From Deltaproteobacteria bacterium (lineage in GTDB: Bacteria; Desulfobacterota; Syntrophia; Syntrophales; UBA5619), in NCBI GenBank assembly GCA_021372695.1, contig JAJFTY010000147.1, positions 1 through 56,944 of the forward strand: DNA of 56,944 nucleotides, written 5' to 3'. The notes beneath the pieces were generated by a model, which saw only the letters and a program-made list of their open reading frames with translations, did not search any database and was not told where the DNA came from. Position numbers and translations under genes: made by a program. Shown piece after piece: positions 1-8,318 of the stretch (positions are counted from its first letter, which is position 1; every line of letters begins with the position of its first letter).

Positions 1-127
1 TCCGCAGCTGGCCCTCCCGGACCTGAACGCTCAATGCCCGTGGGCCCTCCGCGGCCCACACGACGCCGAAAAGGAACAGGGACAGAAGCAGCAGCCATTG
101 AATCCTGAAACCGAAATGTCGGGTCAT
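1..127 (-). CDS. Secreted protein, N-terminal part only (possibly SH3-type)
   Basis: Only the first 42 codons lie in the window, and the gene runs off the left edge. The start codon has a good ribosome site (AGAGGTG, 4 bases away). The product begins with Arg/His residues and a hydrophobic stretch (about residues 11-24) ending near VWA-A, a typical Sec signal peptide, so export is likely. The mature start (LSVQVREGQLR) resembles the first strand of bacterial SH3-like domains in small exported proteins, but too little is visible to be firm. A TTGACA-17-GAAAAT promoter-like pair lies about 90 bases upstream. Confidence 0.6.
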   Translation of the reverse strand, partial: MTRHFGFRIQWLLLLSLFLFGVVWAAEGPRALSVQVREGQLR

Positions 128-464
128 CGTCACCTCTCTTCCAAGGAACACGGCACTCCCTCGCAGGCGCTCCCTGAAACCTGCGAGTATGAAAACCGGG
201 GGTGATTTTTGGGAATGATTTTCCGCATTGCCGGGTCAAATGTCAACAGGGATTCGGCGGGGCGCCGCGCGAACTGCGCCCGGCAGCTCATTTGCGAGCG
301 CTCGAGAGCATCGGCGAACTCGGCCGGCTGAAATCGGTCAAGGCCCCGAGGGATCGGAAGCGCCGCCGTCCACGGGGGAAGCCCGGATGGTCATCCGGGA
401 AGATCACCGGATCTGATCCGGCCGGGTTATCTCAGTAAGTTCGACCCCAGGGTGGAGGGAGACC
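128..464. other. Intergenic stretch, 337 bases
   Basis: Apart from the promoter-like pair at 218-246 I see nothing firm. The short open frames here lack ribosome sites and recognisable protein features. Confidence 0.5.
218..246 (-). promoter_or_regulatory. Sigma-70-like promoter for the left-edge secreted gene
   Basis: Read on the minus strand: a perfect TTGACA (241-246) and GAAAAT (218-223) with 17 bases between. It points toward the start at 127. The -10 matches 4 of 6 bases, so this is a fair but unproven promoter. Confidence 0.35.
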
Positions 465-1061
465 TCACAGACACCCGATGGCTTCCAGCTCCCGCTCGCA
501 CTGCGTTTGTGTCTCGAATCGGATGGTTCGCAGACCGAAGGGCTTCGCTGCGTCCAGGTTCGCCTCCAGATCGTCGATGAACAGCGCCGCGGACCCGTTC
601 AGTCCGAAGGCATCGATCATGTGCGCATAGATCGCCGGCTCCGGCTTGCACAGGTGCACAAGGCAGGAGAAGACGGCGCCGTCGAAGAGCTCCAGGAAGG
701 CATGGCTGGCTTTCAGATAGGCAAGGGAAGCGGCATGCAGGTTCGACAGGCAGTACAGAGCGTGACCCCGCGCCTTGAGCCGGTGAAGCAGGTCAACCAT
801 CTGCGGTACCGGGACCAGGGCCTGCGGCACCCGCCGAAACATCGACGTCAGAGCCTCTTCCGGCAGACCCGTCCGTGAAGCAGCGCTGGCGATTGCGGCA
901 TCGAGCGGCAACGTCCCGCGGTCGAGCTCCACCCAGTCGCGATGACCGAATACTTCAGACCACACCAACTCTCGGGACGCCTCGTCAGCAAAAGCCCCCG
1001 CGATGACCGCCCGCGGGTTCCAGGTCAGGACCACACCGCCAAGGTCGAAAACGATATTCAA
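465..1061 (-). CDS. HAD-superfamily hydrolase (subfamily IA, YihX-like)
   Basis: A 198-residue cytosolic phosphatase-type protein. The four HAD motifs are present: nucleophile Asp6 in FDLGGVV, Ser106-Asn107 in LSN, Lys139 in CKPEP and the acidic pair Asp163-Asp164 in FIDDLEAN. The usual second Asp of motif I is Gly, as in the YihX/epoxide-hydrolase-N-like branch, which makes a sugar-phosphate or similar small phosphate a reasonable guess, though the substrate is unknown. The start is TTG, chosen because the HAD core begins at once and GGGGGAT lies about 8 bases upstream. It stands alone, with a TTGACA promoter-like pair upstream. Confidence 0.88.
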   Translation of the reverse strand: MNIVFDLGGVVLTWNPRAVIAGAFADEASRELVWSEVFGHRDWVELDRGTLPLDAAIASAASRTGLPEEALTSMFRRVPQALVPVPQMVDLLHRLKARGHALYCLSNLHAASLAYLKASHAFLELFDGAVFSCLVHLCKPEPAIYAHMIDAFGLNGSAALFIDDLEANLDAAKPFGLRTIRFETQTQCERELEAIGCL

Positions 1062-1124
1062 GTTCCGCTATCCCCCGCTGCATCGAATCAGGAATTGACA
1101 TGAGCTTTCCCGCGCAGCTTTGGA

Positions 1125-1153
1125 CGTATGCGGCAAGCATGCTCATGTGTCAA
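1125..1153 (-). promoter_or_regulatory. Sigma-70-like promoter for the HAD gene
   Basis: Perfect TTGACA (1148-1153 on the minus strand), 17 bases, then CATACG (1125-1130). The -35 is strong and the -10 weak. It is about 65 bases ahead of the TTG start. Confidence 0.35.
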
Positions 1154-1251
1154 GAAGAATCAAGAGCAATCCGCGACCGGCAGCTTACAACCCGTACCAT
1201 TCAGGGAAGATCATGGAAGAACCGAACCCCCGATAGCGAGCTTGATTGGCG

Positions 1252-2619
1252 CTACTCAATTCTCTTGCCTATTCTGTTCCAACGAACCTTAAAGAGTTCG
1301 TTGTCCCATGACCAGTATATTGAATGGGCCTTACCTTTGATGAAAGCTTTTTCCACAACCCCCCAAAATCTACTGTCGTAACTTTGATCCCTGTTGTCTC
1401 CCATCACAAATACGGCGTCTTCCGGAACGGTTAAAGGACCAAAATTATCTCTTGGATTGGTTCCTTTCGGAATTATTTCCGGATCACTATGGATTGCGTG
1501 CTGTTCCTGAATCTGACTGCCATCGATAAATACTTGCTTGTTAACAATTTCAATTGTTTCGCCACCCAATGCCACGACACGTTTTATGAAGTCTTTCGAC
1601 CTGTCTTCTGGATACGGAAAAATAACGATATCTCCCCTGTTTATACCTTGCCTCACTGCCAATAATTTTCTTGCAAGGATGTGGTCACCTCTCAATACCG
1701 TCGGTTCCAGGGAGCCCGCAGGAATCTTGTACGCTTGAATTACGAACGATTTTATGGATAAGCTGACGACAGGCTCTAAGACAAATACTGCCAAGATCGA
1801 GCATCCGACATAGACATACCATTTGTTATATTTCTTCAAAGTGTATCCGGATCTTTTCTGTATCGCGAACCTTGTTGCGTCGAACAAAGAGCAGAAAAAA
1901 AACAGAGACCCAATGAGAGCGAGACCTAAAAATATTGGAACCCCTGGATAATAGTAAATCAGGGGCAAAGCAGCAGCAATTAAAACGACTTGTGCGACAA
2001 AGAAGAGAAATAGTCCCCTCCTTACCTCTCCTGCATAGAGGTGCCCCAATCCTACGGCAATAAAGGTCAGAATGCCCGCTATCCAGGGATTCCTACCCTT
2101 TTCAACCCTGGCCGAGCCCTGTTTCAAATCGTCTGTGGAATCGGGCGGCTGCTGGGTGGGTGGCATTACGGCGGATCCGGCGCTGGCGACTGCTAACTGT
2201 TTTTTCAGGAAGATCATGAAAAATGCAGCCACTATGTCATTAAGAGCCATATTGATCTCAAACCAGACAGGATACAAAGGATTGAGGCCTCTCCAAAAGA
2301 ACTCGCTCTCCACACCCCAAAACAGGAACATGAAACCGGCGCAGAACAGAACCACAAATCTTCCGCCAATTTTGGGGATCGACAAAACCAGAAAGAAGTA
2401 ACCACACAATAAGGCAAAAGATACGACAGCGTCCGCAATCATCGCGCCCCGGAAACCCAACCGGGTAACCTTTTCAAGGAATTGGCATATGAAACCCGCG
2501 ACCGGAAAGAGGAGGACCAGAAGGATAGGCAAAGAAATTATGGTCACAACGATTGTCCACGTGCGAGAGGTGGCGAGCGGCCGATCGGGTGTCAATGTAT
2601 CGGATTCTTGGACGTCCAT
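1252..2619 (-). CDS. lepB: Signal peptidase I with a long membrane N-terminus
   Basis: 455 residues, about twice the usual size of a leader peptidase. The last third is a clear S26 peptidase: Ser303 in IPAGSLEPT, Lys346 in KDFIKRVVALGG, and box E MGDNRDQSYDSRFWG at 406-420, forming the Ser/Lys dyad that cuts exported preproteins at the periplasmic face. Ahead of it are several membrane segments (about 20-45, 60-105, 120-140 and 175-245), including a GLGHLYAGEVRRG motif of the kind found in small TM proteins fused to or beside signal peptidases, and a further anchor at about 268-290. Ribosome site GGAGGA is 7 bases upstream. The gene is clearly more AT-rich than its neighbours, with many TTA/AAA codons, which hints at horizontal origin. 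A general lepB elsewhere in the genome is likely, so this may be a specialised copy. Confidence 0.9.
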   Translation of the reverse strand: MDVQESDTLTPDRPLATSRTWTIVVTIISLPILLVLLFPVAGFICQFLEKVTRLGFRGAMIADAVVSFALLCGYFFLVLSIPKIGGRFVVLFCAGFMFLFWGVESEFFWRGLNPLYPVWFEINMALNDIVAAFFMIFLKKQLAVASAGSAVMPPTQQPPDSTDDLKQGSARVEKGRNPWIAGILTFIAVGLGHLYAGEVRRGLFLFFVAQVVLIAAALPLIYYYPGVPIFLGLALIGSLFFFCSLFDATRFAIQKRSGYTLKKYNKWYVYVGCSILAVFVLEPVVSLSIKSFVIQAYKIPAGSLEPTVLRGDHILARKLLAVRQGINRGDIVIFPYPEDRSKDFIKRVVALGGETIEIVNKQVFIDGSQIQEQHAIHSDPEIIPKGTNPRDNFGPLTVPEDAVFVMGDNRDQSYDSRFWGVVEKAFIKGKAHSIYWSWDNELFKVRWNRIGKRIE

Positions 2620-2671
2620 CGTTCTTTCCTCCGAACAACGATCATTACAGGTGTTTCACTTGTCCGATTCC

Positions 2672-2710
2672 CAAAATAGAAACCCCGAGCTTCTTTTCAG
2701 CAACGGGGTT
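2672..2710 (-). terminator. Intrinsic terminator after panE-family gene
   Basis: On the minus strand AACCCCG (2704-2710) pairs with CGGGGTT (2681-2687), with an inner GCT/AGC pairing, and is followed by TCTATTTT. It ends the panE transcript and separates it from the signal peptidase gene. Confidence 0.75.
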
Positions 2711-2731
2711 CTGTCAGTACGAATTAGGACA

Positions 2732-3766
2732 TCAAACAGTAGTAGCCAGCAATTCCTCCATATTGGCTGGCGAAAGCTTCCTCTTGCCCTGTTCGATCTC
2801 CTTGATCATGCGTGTGATCGTTTCGTTCAGGGGCGCAGGCACACCAACCTTGCGGGCCTGCTCGGCCACATAGCCATTGAGAAAATCGATCTCTGTCTTT
2901 CTTCCCCTCTCCAGGCTCTGCAGGCTGGAGGACTTGAGCTTGCCGTGTTTGAGACCCGCGAGGCGCACCAGCAGGTCCTTGAGGAAGAGGGTGAGATAGC
3001 CTGCATCTGGGGGAACGTAAAGCATCATGGGGTCCACGGCAATGCGCTCCAGGCGCATGCCCAGGGCAAGGGCCGTATCGACCACTTCGCGGTAGATGCC
3101 CAGAAAAGCCCGGCGCACCCGCGCGTCCTTGAGCATCCGGCCCAGGCTTTCGCCGGTGAGCGCACCGATCGTGGTGATGGTGCAGTTGATGGCGAGCTTG
3201 CTCCACTGGCCCCCCCGGATGTTGTCCGTGGTCACCACGGGAGTGACAGCCTTGAGGGTCCGGGCAAGGTTTTCGAGTCTTTCGGTCATGCTGCCGTCCA
3301 ACTCGCCGATATGGAGCATCCCCGGTCCGGTGCGCTCCACAACGCCCGGGCCATGCAGCGTGGCGCCCCAGCCGACGATGCCCGCGATGACGCGCTTATT
3401 GCCGATGGCCGCAGCCACGGCATCTTCGGTAATGCCGTTCTGGAAGGTCACGACGAAGCCGTTTTGAGGTTTGAGAAACGGTAGGGTATCGCTCGCCGTC
3501 TGTGCCACAGAATGGGCCTTCATGACGAGCAGGGCCATGTCGAAGCGCGCCTCGGCCGGGAGCTCCGCAAGCGAGGAGAAGGCCCGGGTCGGAAGGGTGG
3601 CCTTCTTGCCCGGCTCGATCACGGTGAGGCCGCGCTGATTGATTGCCTCACTGATCTCCCGATTTCCCGTGACCAGGGTCGGACTGCAACCGGCCTGGAT
3701 CAGCTTTCCGGCGATCACGCCGCCGACGCCGCCGATCCCTTCGATGAGAATGCGCGCGGATTCCAT
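2732..3766 (-). CDS. panE: 2-dehydropantoate 2-reductase family protein (ketopantoate reductase)
   Basis: 344 residues, soluble. The N-terminal Rossmann fold shows GIGGVGG (10-16), the family's NADP-binding loop. Catalytic-type residues can be placed: Lys83 in VMKAHS, Asn110 in QNGI, Lys190 in QWSKLAINC (the general acid position of PanE) and Glu292 in KTEIDFLNG. PanE makes pantoate for coenzyme A. The family also holds paralogues with other 2-keto acids, and no other pantothenate gene is nearby, so the exact substrate is open. The gene has its own near-consensus promoter (3838-3866) and terminator (2672-2710), so it is a single-gene unit. Confidence 0.85.
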   Translation of the reverse strand: MESARILIEGIGGVGGVIAGKLIQAGCSPTLVTGNREISEAINQRGLTVIEPGKKATLPTRAFSSLAELPAEARFDMALLVMKAHSVAQTASDTLPFLKPQNGFVVTFQNGITEDAVAAAIGNKRVIAGIVGWGATLHGPGVVERTGPGMLHIGELDGSMTERLENLARTLKAVTPVVTTDNIRGGQWSKLAINCTITTIGALTGESLGRMLKDARVRRAFLGIYREVVDTALALGMRLERIAVDPMMLYVPPDAGYLTLFLKDLLVRLAGLKHGKLKSSSLQSLERGRKTEIDFLNGYVAEQARKVGVPAPLNETITRMIKEIEQGKRKLSPANMEELLATTV

Positions 3767-3837
3767 GGAAATCCTTTTCGAGGGAGTCGCCCTGATGGCC
3801 CTTGGAAACGATAACCGGCCTTTCCGTTGCGGGCATC

Positions 3838-3866
3838 ACTATAGGCCTTGTCACGGCACATGTCAA
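3838..3866 (-). promoter_or_regulatory. Strong sigma-70 promoter for panE
   Basis: Minus strand TTGACA (3861-3866), 17 bases, TATAGT (3838-3843): 11 of 12 consensus bases with ideal spacing. The start would fall near 3831, giving a leader of about 65 bases. Confidence 0.75.
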
Positions 3867-3879
3867 CATCCGGGCCGGC

Positions 3880-6465
3880 CTACCGGCCAAACCTCGGGAC
3901 GGCGTAGTATGTGCCGCCCGAGTAGTATCCGATGTAGGGTGCGACCATCTCGGCTTCCGTGGGAATCGGCGGTGGGCCCTGGCCGCCTCCGCCGTACTGC
4001 CAGCACAGGTAGGAATCGCCGAGGTCGAGGAAATTTGAACTGGGAGGCCCGGAGAAGACCGGGTCCTTGCCCCAGTAATAGAATTCATTGTCGTTCTTGA
4101 GATAAACCGTATAGCTTGCGGCATCCGTAATTTTGGCGAATCGGACGCCCAGGTTGAACCCGAAAAACCACTGATCCGGGTATCCATACTGGCCGGGTTC
4201 GCTTTGCACGGCGCTGTAACGGGTATAGACCGCTGCCGGGATCTTGTAGATTTCCAGCCTGATCTTGGCGCTTGCCGCGCCCACCAGGTAGCGATTGCCA
4301 TCCACCGTCTTGTAAACGGCGACCTGCACTTCGCGGTCTCCCGGAGCCCCATCGGCCCGGCCGAACTGGACCGAGTTCGCCTCGGTCTCGATGGAGCGCA
4401 GCCAGTTTCCCTCCCCCTCGCGCAAGCCATCGCGGGCCGTGCTCCACTCATAGATAAATGGCCCGTCCGCACCCGTTACCCCTGCAACAAACGTCGGCTT
4501 GGCGTCCTCTGTGATGGTGACGGCCGAGGGCGTTATCGTCACGTGACCGGTGTTCACTTTGACGCGGGCCTGGGCCGTGCCCAGGGATGTGCTCACGTTG
4601 CCATCCCGGCGGAACACCTCGACGGTGACGGAATCGGTAGCCGCGACCCCGTTTTCTGCGATGTACTTCACGGTATCGGCTGTGGTGTCGAAGGACTTGC
4701 CGGTGTGCACGGCGTCGGCGAGCGTGCCGCCGCGTCCGGTGGTCGACCAGTGATAGGTGATCAGGACGTCCCCCCCGACGGCTTCCGCAAGCGAGCACTT
4801 GAGATCGAGATATGCGAATGCGCGGATCTCCGAATCCGCAGGTGTGAGGCGGACGGTCGGCTTGGTCACGTCGATCGTCCAGACATCGGCATAGTTCGAT
4901 GCGTTGGCATGTGCTGTTATGGCCGCTGCGTCAAACCCGACAAGAGCTTCATTGGCGAAAGTGATCGACCTGAAGACCGTATTGCCGAGTTCCATGCCGA
5001 GATCTTTGGTTGCCGTGTCACCGAAATTGGAGATCGCCTCCGTCAATATTTTGATCGCCACCTGCTGGAAGGTCGCTGTTTTGTAGAGTCCGTCCACTGC
5101 CGTACGAAAAGCACCCTGGATGTCGCCCGTTGCCGCCTGTTCCATGAGTCCGGGCAGGGCCGCCATCTGAGCGAGGAAGTCGGCGCCGACGCCTCCGTTG
5201 CCAAGGTCTGCAAAAAGATCCACTTTGCCGTCCAGGTTTGGAAGAATGATGTTGACCAGGAACGGCATGACCAAGTCCTTTGCAATGAACAATAAGGTGG
5301 TATCGTATTGTTTCTGCTTTTGAGCCTCTGTCAGCGATCCGTAATCTCCGCCGGAGGCGCCCGGGCCGACGACGGTGAGCTTGTAGGTGGTCTTCTTTGC
5401 CCCGGCGGCCATGGGCAGCTCCACCGGGACCGAGTCCACCTCCGTGTAGGCCATGTTGCCGGCTGCGATATCTCCGATGGTCCCGAGCAGACCATTGAGT
5501 CCGAGAACAGACGCCACGGCGAATTCGGTCAGCGGCTTCTTCGCGGAGACTGCGGCCCCTCCGGCTTCCGGTACATAGGATATCTGCTCAATGTAAGCAT
5601 AGCCCGGCCGACGATATTTGTTGCGCAGCACGATGGTGTTGATGCCAATCAGATTCACGCGCAGTCCCGATTTCTCGGCGATCGGATTGACGATAATCCC
5701 TTGCGGGCTGCGGGTATTGGCTGCGCCGGAGAAAGGCACGCCGCTCCCGGCCGCCAGAGACGCCGCAGCGGAGGAAAGTGCGTCACGAAGGGACGGATTG
5801 TCGATCGCCAGGGCATCGGCATTCTCCGCCAGGCTGGATTCGATGACCTGCGCGACCTGCGCAGCCTCGGGCGATGATCCGATCAGGTCCAGAGCCGTCC
5901 GGCGCGCATCCGCAGGCAGGGCGAAACATCCCGTGATCAGATAGAGGAGCGCCTCGGCAGTGCTGCGCGCGTTCAGCACGGTCCGGGTGGCATCGAGCCA
6001 GCCGAGCAGCATAGGTTCACCGGACGGACCGACGACAAAAGCCAGATGCTTCCCATCCGTGAAACCCTCCAATGAAAAGCTTCCATCTGAGGAGACGCGG
6101 GTCGTTGCAAGGCTGTTGGTCACCTTGAGGGAGCGGATATTCGTAGCCACTCCCGGCGGAAGAGTCACGGTTCCCGTCAGGCTGCCGGTCGGCAAACTAA
6201 CCGCAGGCCGCCTCATCCCCGATAGACATTGCAGGATATATATGCCTTCGGTTATCCCGATTTTATGGTCCCTGTCGACTTCGGCCGACATATGGACCGA
6301 GGCGCCCGCGTCCATGCCTGAAGCGATTCGGACGGCCATGATGGCATCCTGCAGGGCAACGGTTCCATCATTGTCGACGTCTCCGTTGAAGGAAAGGGCA
6401 TCGGCGGTGGAAAAAGGGAAGATCGTCAGCGAAAGATACAGCATGCAGAGCAGGATCCGCTTCAT
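3880..6465 (-). CDS. Large secreted protein with N-terminal dockerin-like repeats and Ig/PKD-like domains
   Basis: 861 residues from the chosen ATG. The open frame continues 32 codons upstream, but a promoter covers that part and GGAG lies 6 bases before this ATG, which also opens a classic signal peptide (MKRILLCMLYLSL, cleaved near TADA). Residues about 28-85 hold two calcium-loop repeats of dockerin/EF-hand type (GDVDNDGTVALQDAI and EVDRDHKIGITEGI). A middle part of about 450 residues has no fold I can name. Residues about 560-760 hold two Ig/PKD-like segments with YHWSTTG and YEWSTARD strands. The C-terminal 100 residues are rich in Tyr, Gly and Pro. It is probably an exported cell-surface or extracellular protein. 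Dockerin-like repeats sit more usually at the C-terminus. Function is not known. Confidence 0.82.
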   Translation of the reverse strand: MKRILLCMLYLSLTIFPFSTADALSFNGDVDNDGTVALQDAIMAVRIASGMDAGASVHMSAEVDRDHKIGITEGIYILQCLSGMRRPAVSLPTGSLTGTVTLPPGVATNIRSLKVTNSLATTRVSSDGSFSLEGFTDGKHLAFVVGPSGEPMLLGWLDATRTVLNARSTAEALLYLITGCFALPADARRTALDLIGSSPEAAQVAQVIESSLAENADALAIDNPSLRDALSSAAASLAAGSGVPFSGAANTRSPQGIIVNPIAEKSGLRVNLIGINTIVLRNKYRRPGYAYIEQISYVPEAGGAAVSAKKPLTEFAVASVLGLNGLLGTIGDIAAGNMAYTEVDSVPVELPMAAGAKKTTYKLTVVGPGASGGDYGSLTEAQKQKQYDTTLLFIAKDLVMPFLVNIILPNLDGKVDLFADLGNGGVGADFLAQMAALPGLMEQAATGDIQGAFRTAVDGLYKTATFQQVAIKILTEAISNFGDTATKDLGMELGNTVFRSITFANEALVGFDAAAITAHANASNYADVWTIDVTKPTVRLTPADSEIRAFAYLDLKCSLAEAVGGDVLITYHWSTTGRGGTLADAVHTGKSFDTTADTVKYIAENGVAATDSVTVEVFRRDGNVSTSLGTAQARVKVNTGHVTITPSAVTITEDAKPTFVAGVTGADGPFIYEWSTARDGLREGEGNWLRSIETEANSVQFGRADGAPGDREVQVAVYKTVDGNRYLVGAASAKIRLEIYKIPAAVYTRYSAVQSEPGQYGYPDQWFFGFNLGVRFAKITDAASYTVYLKNDNEFYYWGKDPVFSGPPSSNFLDLGDSYLCWQYGGGGQGPPPIPTEAEMVAPYIGYYSGGTYYAVPRFGR

Positions 6466-6532
6466 CGTCATCTCCGTCAAAATAATTGAATTGATTGACA
6501 AAAATGATAGGAACTTGCTTTTATTGCGGCCA

Positions 6533-6561
6533 ACGATAGGGGAAGCGGTCTTGTATGTCAA
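6533..6561 (-). promoter_or_regulatory. Sigma-70 promoter for the dockerin-like secreted protein
   Basis: Minus strand TTGACA (6556-6561), 17 bases, TATCGT (6533-6538), inside an AT-rich patch. Transcription would start near 6526, about 60 bases before the ATG at 6465. This rules out the upstream in-frame ATG as the start. Confidence 0.65.
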
Positions 6562-6750
6562 GAAATATATAGCCCAATTTTGACCCGAAGTTCGAGGGAA
6601 ACCTTGTCGGCACCCTGATCGAGAAAGGGAACGCCGAGGGATCCCGATTCCTGCAAGAGGCCGCGAAGTCCTTATCCCTCGTTTTCAATGAATAATGCTT
6701 ACCATGATCGACACGCCATCCTATCTCGAATTGGCTGGGTCACGCAGGGC

Positions 6751-6818
6751 CGACGCGAAGTAGGTGAGGTGATCGTCGGCGCCCCGGGCGAGGTTCGCGC
6801 CTTCCTCCCTTTCGACCT
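6751..6818 (-). pseudogene. Short relic resembling the prfC C-terminus
   Basis: On the minus strand this stretch reads ANLARGADDHLTYFASA, close to [17 protein letters not shown] in the intact RF3 gene 1.6 kb away (8 of 12 residues identical in the core; about three quarters of bases over some 36 positions). The frame is closed by stops on both sides and similarity ends sharply. It looks like a degraded fragment of a second prfC-type gene. Chance or a different short family is possible. Confidence 0.35.
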
Positions 6819-6844
6819 TTGTCAGCAGAGGGAACAGAATATCC

Positions 6845-6873
6845 TTGACTCATCGAATCCTGCTCAGTATTTT
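6845..6873 (+). promoter_or_regulatory. Sigma-70-like promoter for the lipoprotein pair
   Basis: TTGACT (6845-6850), 17 bases, TATTTT (6868-6873). It would give a leader of almost 300 bases before the first lipoprotein gene. Confidence 0.35.
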
Positions 6874-7168
6874 ACACCCCTGTGTAGGCCACCTTATCCC
6901 CATCCAAGCAAGGGTTTTTTTGCAGACAGACCAACGCTGATTGCGCAACAGGGACACCGCAGAACTTGCGCTTGGCCCCACCGATCTCCTGTTTTGGACT
7001 GCAAGAAAACATGCGGCGGATGCGCTGGAACCGCAGTGGCCGCGCAGGATCGTGAAATCCAGAAGGACCATTGACCCGGAACCCCGGCGCGACTCGCCGT
7101 CAGGTGGGGTTTGCCCGCGGGATGCCCCTCCAGGGATCCGTGGCGAAAGGAGCAAAGGAGGTAGAATG

Positions 7169-7762
7169 ATGAAAAGGCTTGGAGTCGTTCTTGTCTTTCT
7201 CTCAATCGTTCTTGTGTCCGGTTGCACACCCCTTTTCCAGAAAGTCGAGAAACCGAACACCCTTTTTGACCGGGAACGGTATTCTATCGTCTCGCCGGAG
7301 GGCGACGAGTGGTATCTCCAGAATACGGGGCATGAATTCACAAGATTTTATAGGAAAGAAGCGTCGCCGACGCACACGCGGTACGCCGAGGCCAGATTCG
7401 AAGAGATGACCGCCAAGTTCGAAAACCCCGAGAAATTTCTGGTCGTCATGAAGACGATGGGCCAGATGTGGGATCCGAAGCACTTCAGTTTGATCGAAGA
7501 GGAGGCGGTCCTGGACGACAAATTCGGCCCCTACTCAATACGGATTCACAACAAATCCGAGGATCATCGTGCCGCTAACAGGAGGGATGTGCCCTACCTG
7601 ATCATGTCGACTTATGGATATTACATTCTCGATCCGAACGACAAGGCAACCATGTTTACCTTGACCTACAGCGAACGGGGAAAGACTGGGGAACTGGACC
7701 CGAATTTGGCAGAGAAGGCCGTGAAATTTTTCGACGGCTTCGCCATCAAGGGGAGAAAATAA
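7169..7762 (+). CDS. Lipoprotein of unknown function
   Basis: 197 residues. Starts MKRLGVVLVFLSIVLVSGC, with Cys19 in a good lipobox, so it should be lipidated and held at a membrane face. I chose the second of two adjacent ATGs because AAGGAGG then lies 7 bases away (the first, at 7166, leaves only 4). The mature part is mixed alpha/beta, rich in charged and aromatic residues, with no domain I recognise. The next lipoprotein gene starts 3 bases after the stop, so the two should be made together. Confidence 0.8.
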   Translation: MKRLGVVLVFLSIVLVSGCTPLFQKVEKPNTLFDRERYSIVSPEGDEWYLQNTGHEFTRFYRKEASPTHTRYAEARFEEMTAKFENPEKFLVVMKTMGQMWDPKHFSLIEEEAVLDDKFGPYSIRIHNKSEDHRAANRRDVPYLIMSTYGYYILDPNDKATMFTLTYSERGKTGELDPNLAEKAVKFFDGFAIKGRK

Positions 7763-7765
7763 CCC

Positions 7766-8200
7766 ATGTTCTTCAATAGGCTCGTGTCGCTTACGGCCGC
7801 CGTGTTGATGGCGGGACTGATTCTGGGAACCTCAGGGTGCTACTTCAACAAAGCCGAAATCAGCAACCGAAACCTGTTGGAGGGCAAACGAGCTGTCTTT
7901 ATTTATGCCCATGACGACCCGATGGCCTTCAAGGAGGGGGTGAAGAAGGGTTTGATCGGGCTGGGATTCTCGATAACCGATGTCAAGTCGGAAGCGGACC
8001 TCGCGGTGGATTACAGCGGTGTCTGCGGATGGGATGTCTTCCATTACACCTGCTCGTCCATCAGACTGTTTGTGACCGATAGGGCCTCCGGCGAGGTATT
8101 GGTCAAAGCCAGATTTGGAGGCGGTGTCCCGTTCAGCGTCGAGACGATCCTCGATATATTGTTCAAGGAGATAGAGGCTGAGATCAAGCAAGGAAGTTGA
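7766..8200 (+). CDS. Small lipoprotein of unknown function
   Basis: 144 residues with a signal peptide and lipobox (LGTSGC, Cys25). The mature part contains KRAVFIYAHDDP and an internal pair of cysteines (CGWDVFHYTC) that might form a disulfide. I do not recognise the family. It follows the previous lipoprotein gene by 3 bases, and its ribosome site lies inside the end of that gene (GGGGAGA), which points to coupled translation. prfC converges on it about 120 bases downstream. Confidence 0.75.
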   Translation: MFFNRLVSLTAAVLMAGLILGTSGCYFNKAEISNRNLLEGKRAVFIYAHDDPMAFKEGVKKGLIGLGFSITDVKSEADLAVDYSGVCGWDVFHYTCSSIRLFVTDRASGEVLVKARFGGGVPFSVETILDILFKEIEAEIKQGS

Positions 8201-8318
8201 ATCGTAAACCGATACGCCTCGCACTTTCAGAAGAGCGCGTAATCCGCAGCGGCACCGGACGCGGCAAAAGGCGCGCGCCGCGCCGGTGAGCGGAGCGCTG
8301 CCCGCGGGGACGGGTCGC

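Larger units (their letters stand above)
6562..7168. other. Intergenic region with a promoter and a relic, 607 bases
   Basis: Holds a short prfC-like relic (6751-6818) and a promoter-like pair (6845-6873). The rest gives only short open frames without ribosome sites. Confidence 0.5.

Noticed and set aside
6466..6561. Upstream ATG of the dockerin-like protein (32 extra residues)
   Set aside because: The extra part overlaps a good promoter and lacks signal-peptide features; GGAG lies just before the ATG at 6465.
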